Source: Corydoras sp. C115
Lineage: Eukaryota > Chordata > Actinopteri > Siluriformes > Callichthyidae
NCBI GenBank assembly: GCA_019802505.1
Contig: JAFMOC010000078.1
Coordinates: 435,001-499,000, forward strand
Length of the DNA: 64,000 bases
Reading direction: 5' to 3'
Shown piece by piece: positions 1 through 10,707 of this stretch (positions are counted from its first letter, which is position 1; each line of letters starts with the position of its first letter). The position numbers and the translations under genes are program-made. The notes under the pieces are model-generated. The model was given only the letters and a program-made list of their open reading frames with translations, searched no databases and had not been told where the DNA came from.

Positions 1-125
1 GTAGCGCCACCTGCAGCATTGGAGTAGGTAGTATGTGTATGTCGAAGAACATGTTAAAAATAGGCGAACGAAAAGATGGCTAACCAAATTATTCGGAGCT
101 GCAGTTCTTTACACACGACAATACA

Positions 126-770
126 TAGTTATGTTCAAAATTATTCAACCCCCACTACAATAAAGTGTTTTAGCAAGTTTGACGTTCATTGTTTATCTTG
201 TTTACAATCAGGTCAAAGAAGGACTTCAATAATAACCAAATGCAACTTAAATTACAACAATATCTTTTCAGGTATACCAACAAATGTCCTTTAAGCAATT
301 CCCTCACCGACAAAATTATTCAACCCCTTAGTCACATACAGTGTGACTTTGGCAGTAATAACATCCTTCAAATGTGAAACATAGCTTGACACAAGTTTCT
401 TGTGGCGATATAAAGGTATCCTAGCCCATTTCTCATGGGCAAAGGCATGAGTTTATTGACATAAACTCAATTAATTAATTTAATTAATAAAAAAAAAATA
501 TTAAAGTTTATTGACATTCTTAGACTTGTGTGCTGCAACTGCCTGCTTCAAGTCTCACCAGAGATTTTCTATTGGATTTAAATCAGGTGATTGTGATGGC
601 CACTCCAGGAAAAAAAAATCACAAAAAGGATATTTGTATTTGTATATACTAGAAACAATATTTTTGGTTACTATTAAAGTCCTTCTTTGACCTGGTTGTG
701 AACAAGATAAAAAATAAACGTCAAACTTGCTATAACACTTTACTGTAGTAATTTTGAACACAACTGTATA
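126..770 (-). mobile_element. Tc1/mariner-like transposon, internally deleted
   Basis: The two ends form a long imperfect inverted repeat. About 128-240 on the plus strand matches the reverse complement of about 660-769 over roughly 100 bp, sharing GTTCAAAATTA at the tips and AGCAAGTTTGACG further in. TA dinucleotides flank the tips, as expected for Tc1/mariner. The interior keeps decayed transposase on the minus strand. The element is about 645 bp against roughly 1.2-1.6 kb for an intact Tc1 element, so most of the N-terminal coding region is missing. Confidence 0.8.
315..605 (-). pseudogene. Tc1-like transposase remnant (C-terminal part)
   Basis: On the minus strand, 558-605 reads EWPSQSPDLNPIENLW, the hallmark motif around the second/third acidic residues of Tc1-family DDE transposases. 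It is followed by DLKQAVAAHKS near 510-550. After an AT-rich interruption near 450-510 it continues with FAHEKWARIPLYR (about 405-448) and KVTLYVTKGLNNF (about 315-355). Frames change between blocks, so no functional protein is possible. The DDE N-terminal half and DNA-binding domain are absent. Confidence 0.78.
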
Positions 771-777
771 TAAGGGA

Positions 778-1028
778 CATTTGTAGGTTTGTAGGTCCCT
801 GATTTGATTTCCGATTCCACCAAGGTCTATGTCTAAAATGTCCTTGGGCAAGGCATCTAACCACAATTTCTCCCTGGGCGCAGTATACAGGGCAGCCCAC
901 CACTCCAGGCACGCGTACTCACTTCACACAGTGTGTGTATATGTGTGTTTCACTGCACGGATGGATTAAATGTGGAGGACAAATTCCTCTGTATGTATGT
1001 ATGCACAGTAGGCAAAATAAATAACTTT
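778..1028 (+). repeat. Second SINE-type teleost repeat (3' part)
   Basis: The stretch has the order CCTTGGGCAAGGCA, CAGGGCAGCCCACC, TCACTGCACGGATGGATTAA, GGAGGACAAATTCC, ending in an AATAAATAA-like tail. I recognise this as a widespread teleost tRNA-derived repeat distinct from the main SINE of the window. A related decayed piece may lie at about 4545-4640 (TACAGGG, GTGCTCACTTCACT). The tRNA-like head is poorly preserved. Family naming is from memory. Confidence 0.55.
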
Positions 1029-1765
1029 ATCACCTTATTATAAACACATTAATCAGTACTCTTGCAGACGTATCGATGCGTCGACTTGCCGGCTGTATAA
1101 CTGATGCATACTAGCTGCTCTAGTTTGCATTACTGCCGCAAATCACAAGAAAGAGTTATTAGGCCCGACTGACTTGTAGTGGAGTACAGTTATACCTCCT
1201 TCTCGTGATTTGTTCACAATAAATTAGAACCTCGAGTGCTTTATTGCTTTTTTAAAAATGGTTACAAACCCACTATATTAAAAAAACTAAACAAATACAA
1301 GGTTTAGCACGTTTGCCTTTGGGTGGAGTTTCCATGTTCTCTCCGTGTCCACGTGGGTTTCCTCCAGGTTCTCCAATTTCCTCCCACAGTCCAAAAAAAT
1401 GGATCAATTGAATTCTCCAAATTGCCCCATATAGAGTGTGTTTTTGGGTGTGTCTGTGTGAGTGTGTGTGGTCCCCCATGGTAGATTGGCACCATGTTCT
1501 GGGTGTATCTGCCCAGCGACCCTAGTAGAGGATAAAGCGGAAGATAATGGATGGATTCATAAATGCATTTATTTAAAAGTAAATTATCAATAATTTAGTT
1601 TTCTGCCAACTTCATGTAGTCCATTTTTTAAAATGAACATCGGTTGCTAAGTAACGGGATGCCGGCTTACTGCTCATTGGGAAATGGCTCTCTGTTTATA
1701 ATAATCTGTACATTTTCATTAACGGTACATGATTTAAAGTAATGTTCTACCCTGTTTATGGTATA
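1029..1765 (+). repeat. Family X repeat, split by a SINE
   Basis: Two blocks, 1029-1300 and 1558-1765, belong to a repeat seen again at 4640-6390, 45281-45940, 54121-54745 and 60770-60960. Shared words are TTATTAGGCCCGACTGAC, CACAATAA, TTGCTAAGTAACGGG, GAAATGGCTCTCTGTTTA and GGTACATGA. The SINE at 1301-1557 interrupts it between AAGGTTT and GATTCATAAATG, a join seen uninterrupted at about 5160. No coding potential. I do not recognise a named family. Confidence 0.6.
1301..1557 (+). mobile_element. tRNA-derived SINE, 5' head deleted
   Basis: A copy of the dominant SINE of the window. It has GGGTGGAGTTTCCATGTTCT, the CCTCCCACAGTCCAAAAA core, the CCCCATATAGAGTGTG box and the 3' end AGGATAAAGCGGAAGATAA with a GGATG tail. 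The tRNA-like A box is lost and only GTTTAGCACGTTTGCC remains. Confidence 0.85.
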
Positions 1766-2140
1766 TTAGAATCAGACACAGCAGTGCTGCTCAACACAAT
1801 GTCCCATCCCCGTGCACTCAGACAAATCTATTTTACTGCTCCACTATGCAGATGGAAATCAGAGACAGTAGAGATGTTGCTGCCCGGTTTATGTTAGTCA
1901 TTCTTTATTAGTGCTAACAGGATGTTGCCAACAGGATGCTTGTGGCTGGATATTCTGCTTGGTGGATTCTTCTACTTTTCTTTATGAACCCCAACAGCAC
2001 TGCTGCAACCAATTTCATCAAACCAGTGCAGCACATACTTCCACACTTCCACCATGTTACTGTCGGTGATAAGAATCATACACCTTTCAAATAATACTTT
2101 TGTGGTGGTGAAAATGATTTTCTTGGCGCATATAGGGTGC
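1766..2140. other. Non-coding; possible weak dispersed repeat at its left end
   Basis: AATCAGACACAGCAGTGCTGC near 1770-1790 resembles a very common teleost repeat built around a CAGCAGTGCTG palindrome. The rest (CCAACAGGATGC, CCAGTGCAGCACATACTTCC) looks unique. No ORF, splice sites or RNA gene seen. Confidence 0.3.
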
Positions 2141-2810
2141 CTTATTTCTGATTACGAACGGGTCGTTCCGGTCCTTAAATCTGATTGACTAAGCCGTTTG
2201 TCCAGCTTTGACATTAGTGAAAATAATGCACACCTTTGACTGCTTCACATTCGAAGCACTGTGCAAAATGTGAGAACGTGGTAGAACATTATTTTAAATC
2301 CATCCATTATCTTCTGCTTCATCCTCTACTAGGGTCATCCTCTACTAGGTTCCCCATGCCCATCCAGGTGAGAAAGTTTCGGGCGCTGGGCACACACACA
2401 CTCACCCAGACACAGACACAAACACACTCTGTATGGGGCAATATGGAGCATTCAATTTATCTTGGTCCATGTTTTTGGGCTGTGGGAGGGAAACCTGAGA
2501 ACCTGGAGGAAACGCAGACACGGGGAGAACATGGAAACTCCACCCAGATTGGTATTCGAACCGGGAATTCCCAGCGCTGAGAGCTGAATGTGCTAACCAC
2601 TAAGCCACCACACCACCCATTATTTAAAATCATGTACCATAAATGGAAATAGACAGATTAATATAAACGGCGAGCCAATTTACAATGAGCCGGTAGCCCG
2701 TTTCTTAGCAACTGCTTTAAAAACAGGACTAGGTGACTTAGGAGTTTTTAAATAAATTTATTTAAATAAAACACATTTATGAATTAATCCCTTGTATTTT
2801 AGGATATTGT
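2141..2810 (-). repeat. Family X repeat, rearranged, split by a SINE
   Basis: 2150-2240 carries the X word AAATCTGATTGACT with GTTTGTCCAGC. 2630-2810 is the reverse complement of the X block that reads TTGCTAAGTAACGGG elsewhere. The SINE at 2298-2622 lies between the two. The pieces are in opposite orientations, as in an inverted or foldback arrangement. Confidence 0.5.
2298..2622 (-). mobile_element. tRNA-derived SINE
   Basis: Reverse-oriented copy: the CCATCCATTATCTTC tail comes first, then the CACACTCTGTATGGGG box, the core, and the tRNA head ending ACCACTAAGCCACC. A short local duplication of TCCTCTACTAGG(G/T)T lies at about 2320-2350. Confidence 0.9.
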
Positions 2811-2827
2811 GATCGTAACTGTTTTGG

Positions 2828-3078
2828 GCGGCACGGTGGCTTAGTGGTTAATACGTCCGCATCTCAGCGCTGGGGAATCCCAATTCAAATCCCAATCTGG
2901 GTGGAGTTTTTATGTTCTCCCCATTTCCGTGTGGGGGTTCTCCGGATTCTCCAGTCCAAAAACATGGATTCAAGGTAAACTAAATGCTCTTAATTGTGTG
3001 TCTGTGTGAGTGTGCCAAGGGATAGATTGCCGCCCTGTCCTGGGTGTGTCTGCCCAGCACCTGAAAACAGTACCTCGT
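2828..3078 (+). mobile_element. tRNA-derived SINE, 3' truncated
   Basis: Starts CGGCACGGTGGCTTAGTGG (A-box-like GGCTTAGTGG) and runs through GGGTGGAGTTT and the core to GGGTGTGTCTGCCCAGCACC. The final 80 bp and the tetranucleotide tail are missing. It meets an oppositely oriented SINE at 3085. Confidence 0.88.
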
Positions 3079-3084
3079 ACCTTA

Positions 3085-3410
3085 TTCATCCATCTATCAT
3101 CTTCCGATTTATCCTCTATTAGGGTCGCGGGGGGGTTCCCCATGCCTACTTGTTCCCCAGGGGCGCCAATCTATCCCTGGGCACACACACACACACACAC
3201 ACTCTATATGGGGCAATTTGTAGAATTCAACTCCAAAAACTCCATGACTTGATTCATGTTTTTGGACTGTGGGAGGAAACCGGAGAACCCGGAGGAAACC
3301 CACGTGGACACAGGGAGAACATGGAAACTCCACCCAGATTGGGATTCAAACGGGGAATCCCTAGCGCTGAGAGCCGAACGTGCTAACCACTAAGCCACAG
3401 GTGCCGCCCC
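3085..3410 (-). mobile_element. tRNA-derived SINE
   Basis: Reverse-oriented, near full length, with the CATCCATCTATCATCTTCC tail, a short CA run at 3182-3202 in the GTGTGTCTGTGTG box, and the head ACCACTAAGCCAC. It lies convergent with the SINE at 2828-3078. Confidence 0.9.
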
Positions 3411-3613
3411 CTCGTAGCTTATTATTATACTTATTTTATTTAAACCAGAGTTTCTCAAATGATGGGTCGCAAATTGAAATTGAGTTGCGGCCAGCTTGTA
3501 AAAAATGAATACTGTGAAACATCTGTTTTCGTTGACTTCAGATATTACTGTATTTGGAAATTACGTCTTTGTTTTTGACGGTTCCTTCGTATTTAATCGT
3601 CATAATCACGTGA

Positions 3614-3957
3614 CGGGCGCACGGTGGCACGGTGGCTTAGTGGTTAGCACGTTCACCTCTCAGCGCTAGGGATTCCCGGTTTGAATCCCCATATGGGTGG
3701 AGTTTCCATGTTCTCCCTGTGTCTGCGTGGGTTTCCTCCGGGTTCTCCGGTTTCCTCCCACAGTCCAAAAACATGGATCGAGTCAATTGAATTCTCAAAA
3801 TTGCCCCATATAGAGTGTGTCTGTGTGAGTGAGTGTGTGCCCAGCGATGGATTGGCGCCCTGTCCTGGGTGTATCTGCCCAGTGCCGAGATGTTCTTCCC
3901 TGGATGGGCATGGGACCCTAATAGAGGATAAAGCGGGAGATAATGAATGAATGAATG
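3614..3957 (+). mobile_element. tRNA-derived SINE with target-site duplication
   Basis: Full-length young-looking copy with a GGCTTAGTGGTTAGCACG A-box region and a degenerate B box GGTTTGAATCC. The tail is (GAAT)n. AATCACGTGA at 3604-3613 and 3958-3967 is a 10-bp TSD, which fixes both ends. A small duplication (GCACGGTGGCACGGTGG) sits at the 5' end. Confidence 0.93.
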
Positions 3958-4267
3958 AATCACGTGAAGTTGGCAAGTCTTAGTCCCTTGAGCTCCATTA
4001 ATTGACCAATAAAAGTCAGTCCATCAAAAAAAAAAAAGCAGAAACATGATCAACTTGAAGAAGGAAATTGTTAGAATATTTATTATTTATAATTTATTAT
4101 AACCATGATAAATTCCATTATGGCAATTAATTTGGATCAAAAACAGATGGAGAGAAATGTGAATGCCGTTCAATTTGAATGTGAAACTGTTATTTGCTGT
4201 TTTCATTGGCCTTTTATAATCCTTGAGCCAATAGAAAGATGGAAGAGTAGAAAACATAAAAACACTA

Positions 4268-4639
<372 letters not shown>

Positions 4640-6390
4640 GCATTATTGTGAATAAATAACAGAACAGAGTGTTATTTGTTATAATGCGGTGTCCATCACT
4701 AGTTAGAGCAGTGCACTACCACGCTTAGTGAGTCGCTCGAACACGCTGTGTGGAGTCAGGCAACCAGGTAAGCGTAAATAGGCCTTCATTAAGGCAAAAA
4801 AGTATCGGAAACACAGGACCGGTCAATGTGTGCTGAAAGTAACCATAACCAAACACAATGCTGGAAAAAGCGGACACTAAACAAAGTCAGACCACATGAC
4901 CGCGAAGAAAACCAATACAGTAAAACAGTTAATTAGCCAAATGAGGGACCCATGAGGGATGAAAAATGTTAATCAACTGAAAACAGGAAAGAAACAAAAA
5001 GGTGAGGAGTGGCCCGTCATTCCTAACATTACATTATTAGGCCTGAGGTGTAGTGAAGCACAGTTCCAACTCTTTCCCGTAATTTTTTCACAATAATGCA
5101 AAACCTTGAGTGTCTTATTGCTTTTATAAAACAGATACAAACACACTATAATAAAAGCAAGGTTTGATCCATAAATGTGTTTTTTTACAACATATTTATT
5201 AATTATAAATTTTTTAGTGACGTAATCTTGTCCGTTTTTTTAAAGTGAACATCGTTTGCTAAGCAACGGGATACGTGCTTAGTGCTCATGGGGAAATGGC
5301 TCTCTGTTTATATTAATCTGTAGATTTCCATTAATGGTACATGAATTAAAGTAATGTTCTACCACGTTCTCATGTTTCTTTGCTGGTGAGCTGGAACAGT
5401 TTGGTTCGGAGCCTTTACGTTTTTGTCGTTTGGTGCTTGCAAGAATGTCGGTTCATCTTGGTTCAGTCCAGTTAGGATGCAGTATGACGCAGAGATGATT
5501 CACTTCAGTGGACAGTTACACACATCATCTCACTCACTGTCAATATTTAAAAAAATAACTTGGCGCATTGATACGAATGTGAAGCAGTCGAAGGTGTGTG
5601 TTATTGTTAATTATAAAACGCATAGTTCCGGCCCTTAAATCTGATTGACTGAGCCATTTGTCCAGCCATGACATTTTTGACAGTAACACAATTCTGACCT
5701 CTTTACAAACATCTTAATGTGTGATATAAAATACATTTTTTCATGTTTTTTTTTTATAAACTGTGTGCTATAATTTGGCCACTACATGGCAGTATTTAAT
5801 TGCTAGAGAAACTGGAAACCTGTTACTGTTACAAATAATGGACTAGATTATGTTGTGGAAGACCTGTTTATTAATGATCTTGTTTTTAATAAACACATTT
5901 ATGAATAAAAAAATAATATTATAGTGTGTTTGTAAATGTATTATAAAAGCAACATGACACTAGAGGTTTTGTATTATTGTGAATAAATCACGGGAAAGTA
6001 GTGCAACTGCACTCCACTACCCATCGGGCCTAATAACACCTCTTCCCCATCACTTATTCACAATAAATATACAATATATATTTTTAAAACTGTGTTCTGT
6101 TATTGGGCAACTAGATGGCAGTATTTAATTGTTAAAGAAACTAGAATCCTGTTATTCAGCGATCACTTCACGTTAATGCTTTTAATTAAGCACATTGTTT
6201 AAACCATGTTTTTCATTATAGTGAGTTTTTTATTGTATAGTGTGTTTTTTTATTATAACACCTTTTCCCTATGATTTATTCACAATAATGCACAACTTAC
6301 TCATTCATACTTCACACGGCTGGACAAACAGCTCAGCCAATCAGATTTAAGGACTGGAATTATCCATTGCATAATACATTCTTTATCACA
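4640..6390 (+). repeat. Family X repeat cluster with foldback segments
   Basis: Several blocks of family X lie in series, interrupted by the solo LTR at 4677-5033. Recognisable words are GCATTATTGTGAATAAAT, TTATTAGGCC, TTTATAAAA, TTGCTAAGCAACGGG, GAAATGGCTCTCTGTTTA, AAATCTGATTGACTGAGCC and ATTTGGCCACT-CATGGCAGTATTT. Segments such as 5975-6070 can fold back (ATTGTGAATAAATCACGGG against its complement near 6040-6066). 6300-6360 repeats the GATTGACTGAGCC block in inverted orientation. No protein, tRNA or LTR ends were found. Confidence 0.55.
4677..5033 (-). mobile_element. Solo LTR, 357 bp, TSD TTATT
   Basis: The segment starts TGTTATAATGC and ends CTAACATTACA (TG...CA type) and is flanked by TTATT at 4672-4676 and 5034-5038. 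Removing it restores the family X join GTGTTATTAGGCCTG seen elsewhere. It is the same length as the solo LTR at 28728-29084 and has the same order of motifs (ACCAATA, AGTTAATTA, GAAAGAAAC), so the two are probably related families. The coding sense is probably minus. No internal region is present. Confidence 0.8.
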
Positions 6391-6826
6391 TTCACTAAAC
6401 TAATTAGGTCAAGGATGCATACAAATGCTCCAGTGTCCAGACTCTTCATGAACCTAATAGATCAGAATAGATACGTCTGCCGTAAGAGAAGAATAAACCG
6501 GCTCCAGTATTATTCAGACATTAAAAAGCCTCTCAGATGTATTGTTACAGGCCTGAGTTATTTGCCCAATAACCTTTAAATGAAACCAAACAGCCTCTCC
6601 TTAAGCGACAGCTCAGAGATAAAAAGATTTGTATGAGCAGGAATCAACAAACAGCACTTTTAGATTACACACTAGAGGCTTGCTTTTGTCTGGAGAATAA
6701 AAAACCCTTTTCATTCTTCAGAGCTGATTAACAATGAGTCACCTAAACACGATATCTTATTATCCAGGATAAAAAAAAACAGTAAGCAAACTACTAAACA
6801 CTCTTAATATTAAACCTATTATTATC
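6391..6826. other. Non-repetitive intron; possible conserved element 6588-6765
   Basis: No repeat recognised. 6588-6765 has balanced composition and no simple sequence, with words such as CTTAAGCGACAGCTCAGAG and GAGCTGATTAACAATGAGTC that look like homeodomain/AP-1-type sites. Only cross-species alignment can tell whether it is conserved. The short ORF at 6367-6579 has no recognisable similarity. Confidence 0.3.
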
Positions 6827-7120
6827 TCATCTCATTGTCTTCCACTCCATGCCCATCAAGGGGGGATGTGCATTTCGGGAGCTGGGCATATGCCAATCCA
6901 TCGCTGGAAATACACTTATACAGATGCACACACACTATATAGGGACAATCAACACACAATTTAGATAGGGACAATTCAGAGCAGCCAGTTTACAGCTAGT
7001 TTATTCCATGTTTTCGGACTGTAGGAGAAATCCACAGAACCCGAAGGAAACTCTCACAGACACGGAGAGAACGGATGGAAACTCCACCCAGATTGGGATT
7101 TGAACCTGGATCTCCAGTTC
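6827..7120 (-). mobile_element. Diverged tRNA-derived SINE
   Basis: Shares ATGCCCATC, CACTATATAGGG, TTCGGACTGTAGGAG and AAACTCCACCCAGATTGGG with the main SINE, but carries many substitutions and lacks the head. It is an old copy or an older subfamily that includes CAATT-GAGCAGCCA words. Confidence 0.7.
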
Positions 7121-7427
7121 TGAGTTCTATAATTTGGCCACTAGATAGCAGAATTAAATTGTTACAGAAACTGGAAACCTGTTTCTTGGCGATCAGCGAT
7201 CTTGGCGATCCAGAATACGCTGGTGGGGCAGTGTGACGATAGCGCGTTAGCAATGAGAGGGAAGAAGAGGTGGTGCCTACATGTTGATCACAGCTGATGA
7301 CGTGTGCAGCCTTATAAGCTGTGACATCACATGCCGCAAGGTTAGAGATTCCATGAACCCAAACAGGAGCGGGATGCTCAGCCATTCCACCAGTCAGCAC
7401 ATTTTTAGCTGAAGTAAAAGTAAGGAG
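7121..7427. repeat. Repeat fragments shared with 5780-5820 and 51290-51375
   Basis: 7130-7185 repeats the family X phrase TTTGGCCACTAGATAGCAG. 7290-7350 (GTGCAGCCTTATAAGCTGTG, then ACATCACATGCCGCAAG) recurs at 51302-51370, where part of it is duplicated. This points to a dispersed repeat that I cannot name. Confidence 0.5.
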
Positions 7428-7771
7428 GCACGGTGTCTTAGTGGTTAGAACGATTACCTCTCAGCATGAGGGATTCCCGGTTAGAATCACAATCTGTGAT
7501 TGGATTGAGTTTCCATGTTCTACCCGTCTACCCCGGGTTCTTCGGTTTCCTCCCACAGGCCAAAAACATGGATCAAGGTCAATTGAATTCTCCAAATTGC
7601 CCCATATATAGTGTGTTTGTGTGTGTCTGTGTGAGTGAGTGAGTGTGCCCAGCGATAGATTTGTGCCCTGTCCTGGGTGTATCTGCCCAGTGCCTGAAAC
7701 GTTCTCCCCTGGATGAGCATGGGGAACCCCCCATGACCCCATTAAAGGATAAAGCACAAGATAATGGATGG
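7428..7771 (+). mobile_element. tRNA-derived SINE
   Basis: Full-length copy from GGCACGGTGTCTTAGTGG to GATAATGGATGG. The B box is mutated (GGTTAGAATCA). It has the usual core and CCATATATAGTGTG box. Confidence 0.9.
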
Positions 7772-8221
7772 TTCCTGTAGGGATAAAACCTGGATCTGGT
7801 CCTCATTGGTGCCTACTTCTCGATACAATGATATCTTCTGCCACCCAGTACAGGGTGTGTCGTCCAGTGACAAGCTTTTTGTCAACTGCTGGAGATCAAG
7901 CTTATGACCACGCCACCAATTTGCCTCTCTTCAGGTCAAGAGACAAAAGGAGCTGGAGAGTGTCATCACAAAAGCTATCATAAAAGGTGGCTGTATCTCT
8001 GTCCAGTCATGAGACACTGTCACAAGTTGGAACAAGTGTTCTGTGACCGTAAACTTATTTCATTTACTGTGCTGATGTCTGAGAAATGAGGAAAGTGAGC
8101 TAGGAACCCAGAAACAACCTGCGATATTTCACTTCTGTTACATGGTTCTGATTTTTTCCATAGTGTTTCAAAGTGTTTCATTAATATACAATAGGATAAA
8201 CGAATACATGTGTTTAATATG
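7772..8221. other. Non-coding, possible old repeat at the left
   Basis: CACCCAGTACAGGGTGTGTC at about 7842 resembles the second SINE-type repeat. Beyond it I see only unremarkable sequence to 8221, with no ORF worth keeping. Confidence 0.3.
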
Positions 8222-9748
8222 TTGGCTTGCCTTAGCACATTCGCCTTTTATAGCTTGGGTTTGAATCCCGATCTGGGTCCAGTTTCCATGTTCTCACCGT
8301 GTTTGCATGGGTTTCCTCCGGGTTCGCCGGTTTCCTCCGACAGTCCAAAAACATGGATCAAGTTCAGTTGAATCCTCCAAATATATATAGTGTGTTTAAA
8401 AGTGTGTTTATATAGTATAAACTAGGGCTGCAACAACGAATCAATAAAATCGCTAAAAATCGATTATCCAAAGTATCGATAATGAATTTCCTTTATCGAT
8501 TCGTTGGGTCGCGCGATTTCCGCGTTACTCGCGATGTCGTAACCGCTTACGTCACCTGCAGCGCTTCAATAACGCTGGAAAATAATAGCGAGTTGAACAG
8601 AACAAGGCGGAGTCTGCAAAACAAGTTGATAAATCACACAAATGAAACACAGCCAACGCTGAAAAAGCTTCCATTTAAATCCAAACTGCGGGAGCTTCAC
8701 CTTCACACAAATAAAGAACGTGGAACATGCAGCTCTGCAAACATAAGCGCAGCACCTGATGATGCACCACCTGAAACTAAACATGCTGGAGCCACCGATG
8801 AGGATGAAGCTGAACAGCAGATAAATCACTACAACATCCCGAGGTTCTTTAGTTTTGAAGTAAATCAACGTTACACTATAAGACCGGCAGAGCGCTTCAT
8901 GCTGTATTTGGTTGTTAACTGGATAATAACGGCGATAGAGAACATGTCTTAACGTCCGTGTCTTAACATCCGTTATACAAATACGTCCGTATTTCCCGGG
9001 ATATGTCCGTATGTCACATCCTGTCCCGGGCGTCCCGGTTTATTTTTTAAAGTGAGGAAATATCCTGTTTTTTTGCGGATCAATAGCAGCACACCGCAGG
9101 GGAGCGGGAGATTGATGTGCACACGCGCACGGCGTAAAAGTATGTGTGTGTTTACAAAAGAGTCCCCCCCCCCTCCGCTTTCAGACCACGTCGAGACAAA
9201 CGGGAAGTCTTGTGTACAGTGTGCAAAGCAGCCACATACGTCCCGGTGTCCAATTGACATTTCACACGATGTATTTTTTTGTTAACTGGCAAATTTTTTT
9301 TTTTTTTTTTAATAGCTGATTGTTAATTAGTTCATTAGTTCATTTATTTTTTTACAATAGGCTACAGAACAGACAATATTTGGTTCATTACTGAGGGCAA
9401 CTGAGTATCATGTGTTATTTGGAATTAACTTTTGTTGTTAAGTGAGGGATGTTTAGATGATACACTATTTCGTTCATTGTGCTTTACATTAATTACAGGA
9501 AATGTTAACTTAAACATACTATATACTGTATAATACTATACTATAGAATAATTTTACTGAAAAACATCCATCTTTGGATCAAAGCGTCTGCTAAATGATT
9601 AAATGTAAATGTAAAGACATTTACATTTTTTTTATCCGATTCATCGATTAATCGAAAAAATAATCGACCGATTAATCGATTATCAAAATAATCGTTAGTT
9701 GCAGCCCTAGTATAAACTATATGTTTATATAGTTTATATACCATATGA

Positions 9749-9791
<43 letters not shown>

Positions 9792-9918
9792 CTGTGCCCA
9801 GTGATGGATTGGCGCGTATGGATTGGGTGTCCATCTGCCCAGTGCCCGAGACATTCTCCCCTGGATGGGACCCTAGTACAGTATAAAGTAGAAGATAATG
9901 GATGGATGGGTTGATGGA
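8222..9918 (+). mobile_element. tRNA-derived SINE split by hAT copy A
   Basis: The 5' part (8222-8422) has TTAGCACATTCGCC, GGGTTTGAATCCCGATCTGG and the core. The 3' part (9718-9918) resumes with GTGTGTTTGTGTG and GCCCAGTGATGGATTGGCG and ends GATAATGGATGGATGG. The split lies in the CATATAGTGTG box, which has become a TA-rich target. A GT run occupies 9757-9789. Confidence 0.85.
8423..9709 (+). mobile_element. hAT transposon copy A, complete ends, TSD GTATAAAC
   Basis: Starts TAGGGCTGCAAC and ends GTTGCAGCCCTA, a perfect 12-bp terminal inverted repeat (TIR). GTATAAAC is duplicated exactly at 8415-8422 and 9710-9717, the 8-bp TSD expected of hAT elements. Subterminal regions are dense in ATCGAT-type words. 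The 1287-bp interior keeps a decayed segment (about 8632-8830, plus strand) that corresponds to a BED-finger exon in copy E, ending in an acidic DEDEAEQQ stretch. The 156-codon ORF at 8482-8952 runs from the subterminal repeats through this remnant and is not a transposase. Non-autonomous. Confidence 0.93.
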
Positions 9919-10020
9919 TGTGTTTAACACAGAGTTATACCATTATTACTTTGTAATTACTTTTGATAGACTTTGTAGTTCTACAAATCCATTCTGTAGT
10001 CCATCTCTACATACTGTGAA

Positions 10021-10345
10021 GTTCAAGTTCAAGTAATTTATTTATAGAGTGCTTTTTACAATAGTACATTGTCACAAACCAGCTTTACAGTGTTGAACGT
10101 CTTTGTACCCCCAAAGAGCAAGCCAAAGTGACAGTAGCAAAAAACTCCCTGTTATGGTTAAGGAAGAACCCTTGGGAGGACCAAAGCTCAGTGGACTCAT
10201 CCTCCTTGAGAGGTCGTGCAGCATCAATAGTGTAGGACACTAATGTACAGATTGTGTGGTGATCAGATGACCTGTATTTAACAGCTGAAAAACTATACAA
10301 TCGACTAGTCAATTGAGGGCGTCCTGCAGGACAGCCAGTCTAATA
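10021..10345 (-). mobile_element. L2-like LINE, 3' tail only
   Basis: A 5'-truncated copy. Read on the minus strand it ends AGCAGCTTTACAG-like, then GCGCTATAAATAAATTACTT-like, with a TTGAACTTGAAC tail. It matches the 3' untranslated region of the LINEs at 14.6 and 23.3 kb (CTCCTTGAG, CCCAAAGAGCAAGCC). No coding sequence remains. Confidence 0.8.
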
Positions 10346-10502
10346 ACAATCCAGGATCCATCCAGTAGTTGTCGTTTTGTAGTTTCTGTGGTGTGCAGAA
10401 TGTAGTGGAGTAGCAGTGGCAACAGTGCATTTCAGAGATTAGTGGAACTGGACAAATCCCTATAAGGTCGAGCTAACACAGGCCAGTGGGGAAAACTAAA
10501 GT

Positions 10503-10630
10503 TTGTGTGTGTGTGTGTGTGTGCCCTGTAATGAATTGGCACCCTGTCCTGAGTGTATCTGACCAGCACCTGAAATATTCTCCCAAGGATAGGCATGGTA
10601 ACCCCCCGCTACCCTAGTAAAGGATTAAGC

Positions 10631-10631
<1 letters not shown>
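10503..10631 (+). mobile_element. tRNA-derived SINE, 3' fragment
   Basis: Has GGCACCCTGTCCTGAGTGTA, TTCTCCCAAGGATAGGCATG and CCCTAGTAAAGGATTAAGCA. It runs directly into the TA array and faces the reverse SINE at 10706-11050. 10346-10502 holds nothing I recognise. Confidence 0.8.

Positions 10632-10632
<1 letters not shown>

Positions 10633-10705
<73 letters not shown>
10633..10705. repeat. (TA)n microsatellite
   Basis: About 36 uninterrupted TA units. It sits exactly between the 3' ends of two convergent SINE copies. Confidence 0.98.

Positions 10706-10707
<2 letters not shown>

Noticed and set aside
8482..8952. 156-codon plus-strand ORF
   Set aside because: It lies wholly inside hAT copy A, starts in the subterminal ATCGAT region and runs through a frameshifted BED-finger remnant. 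Not a gene.
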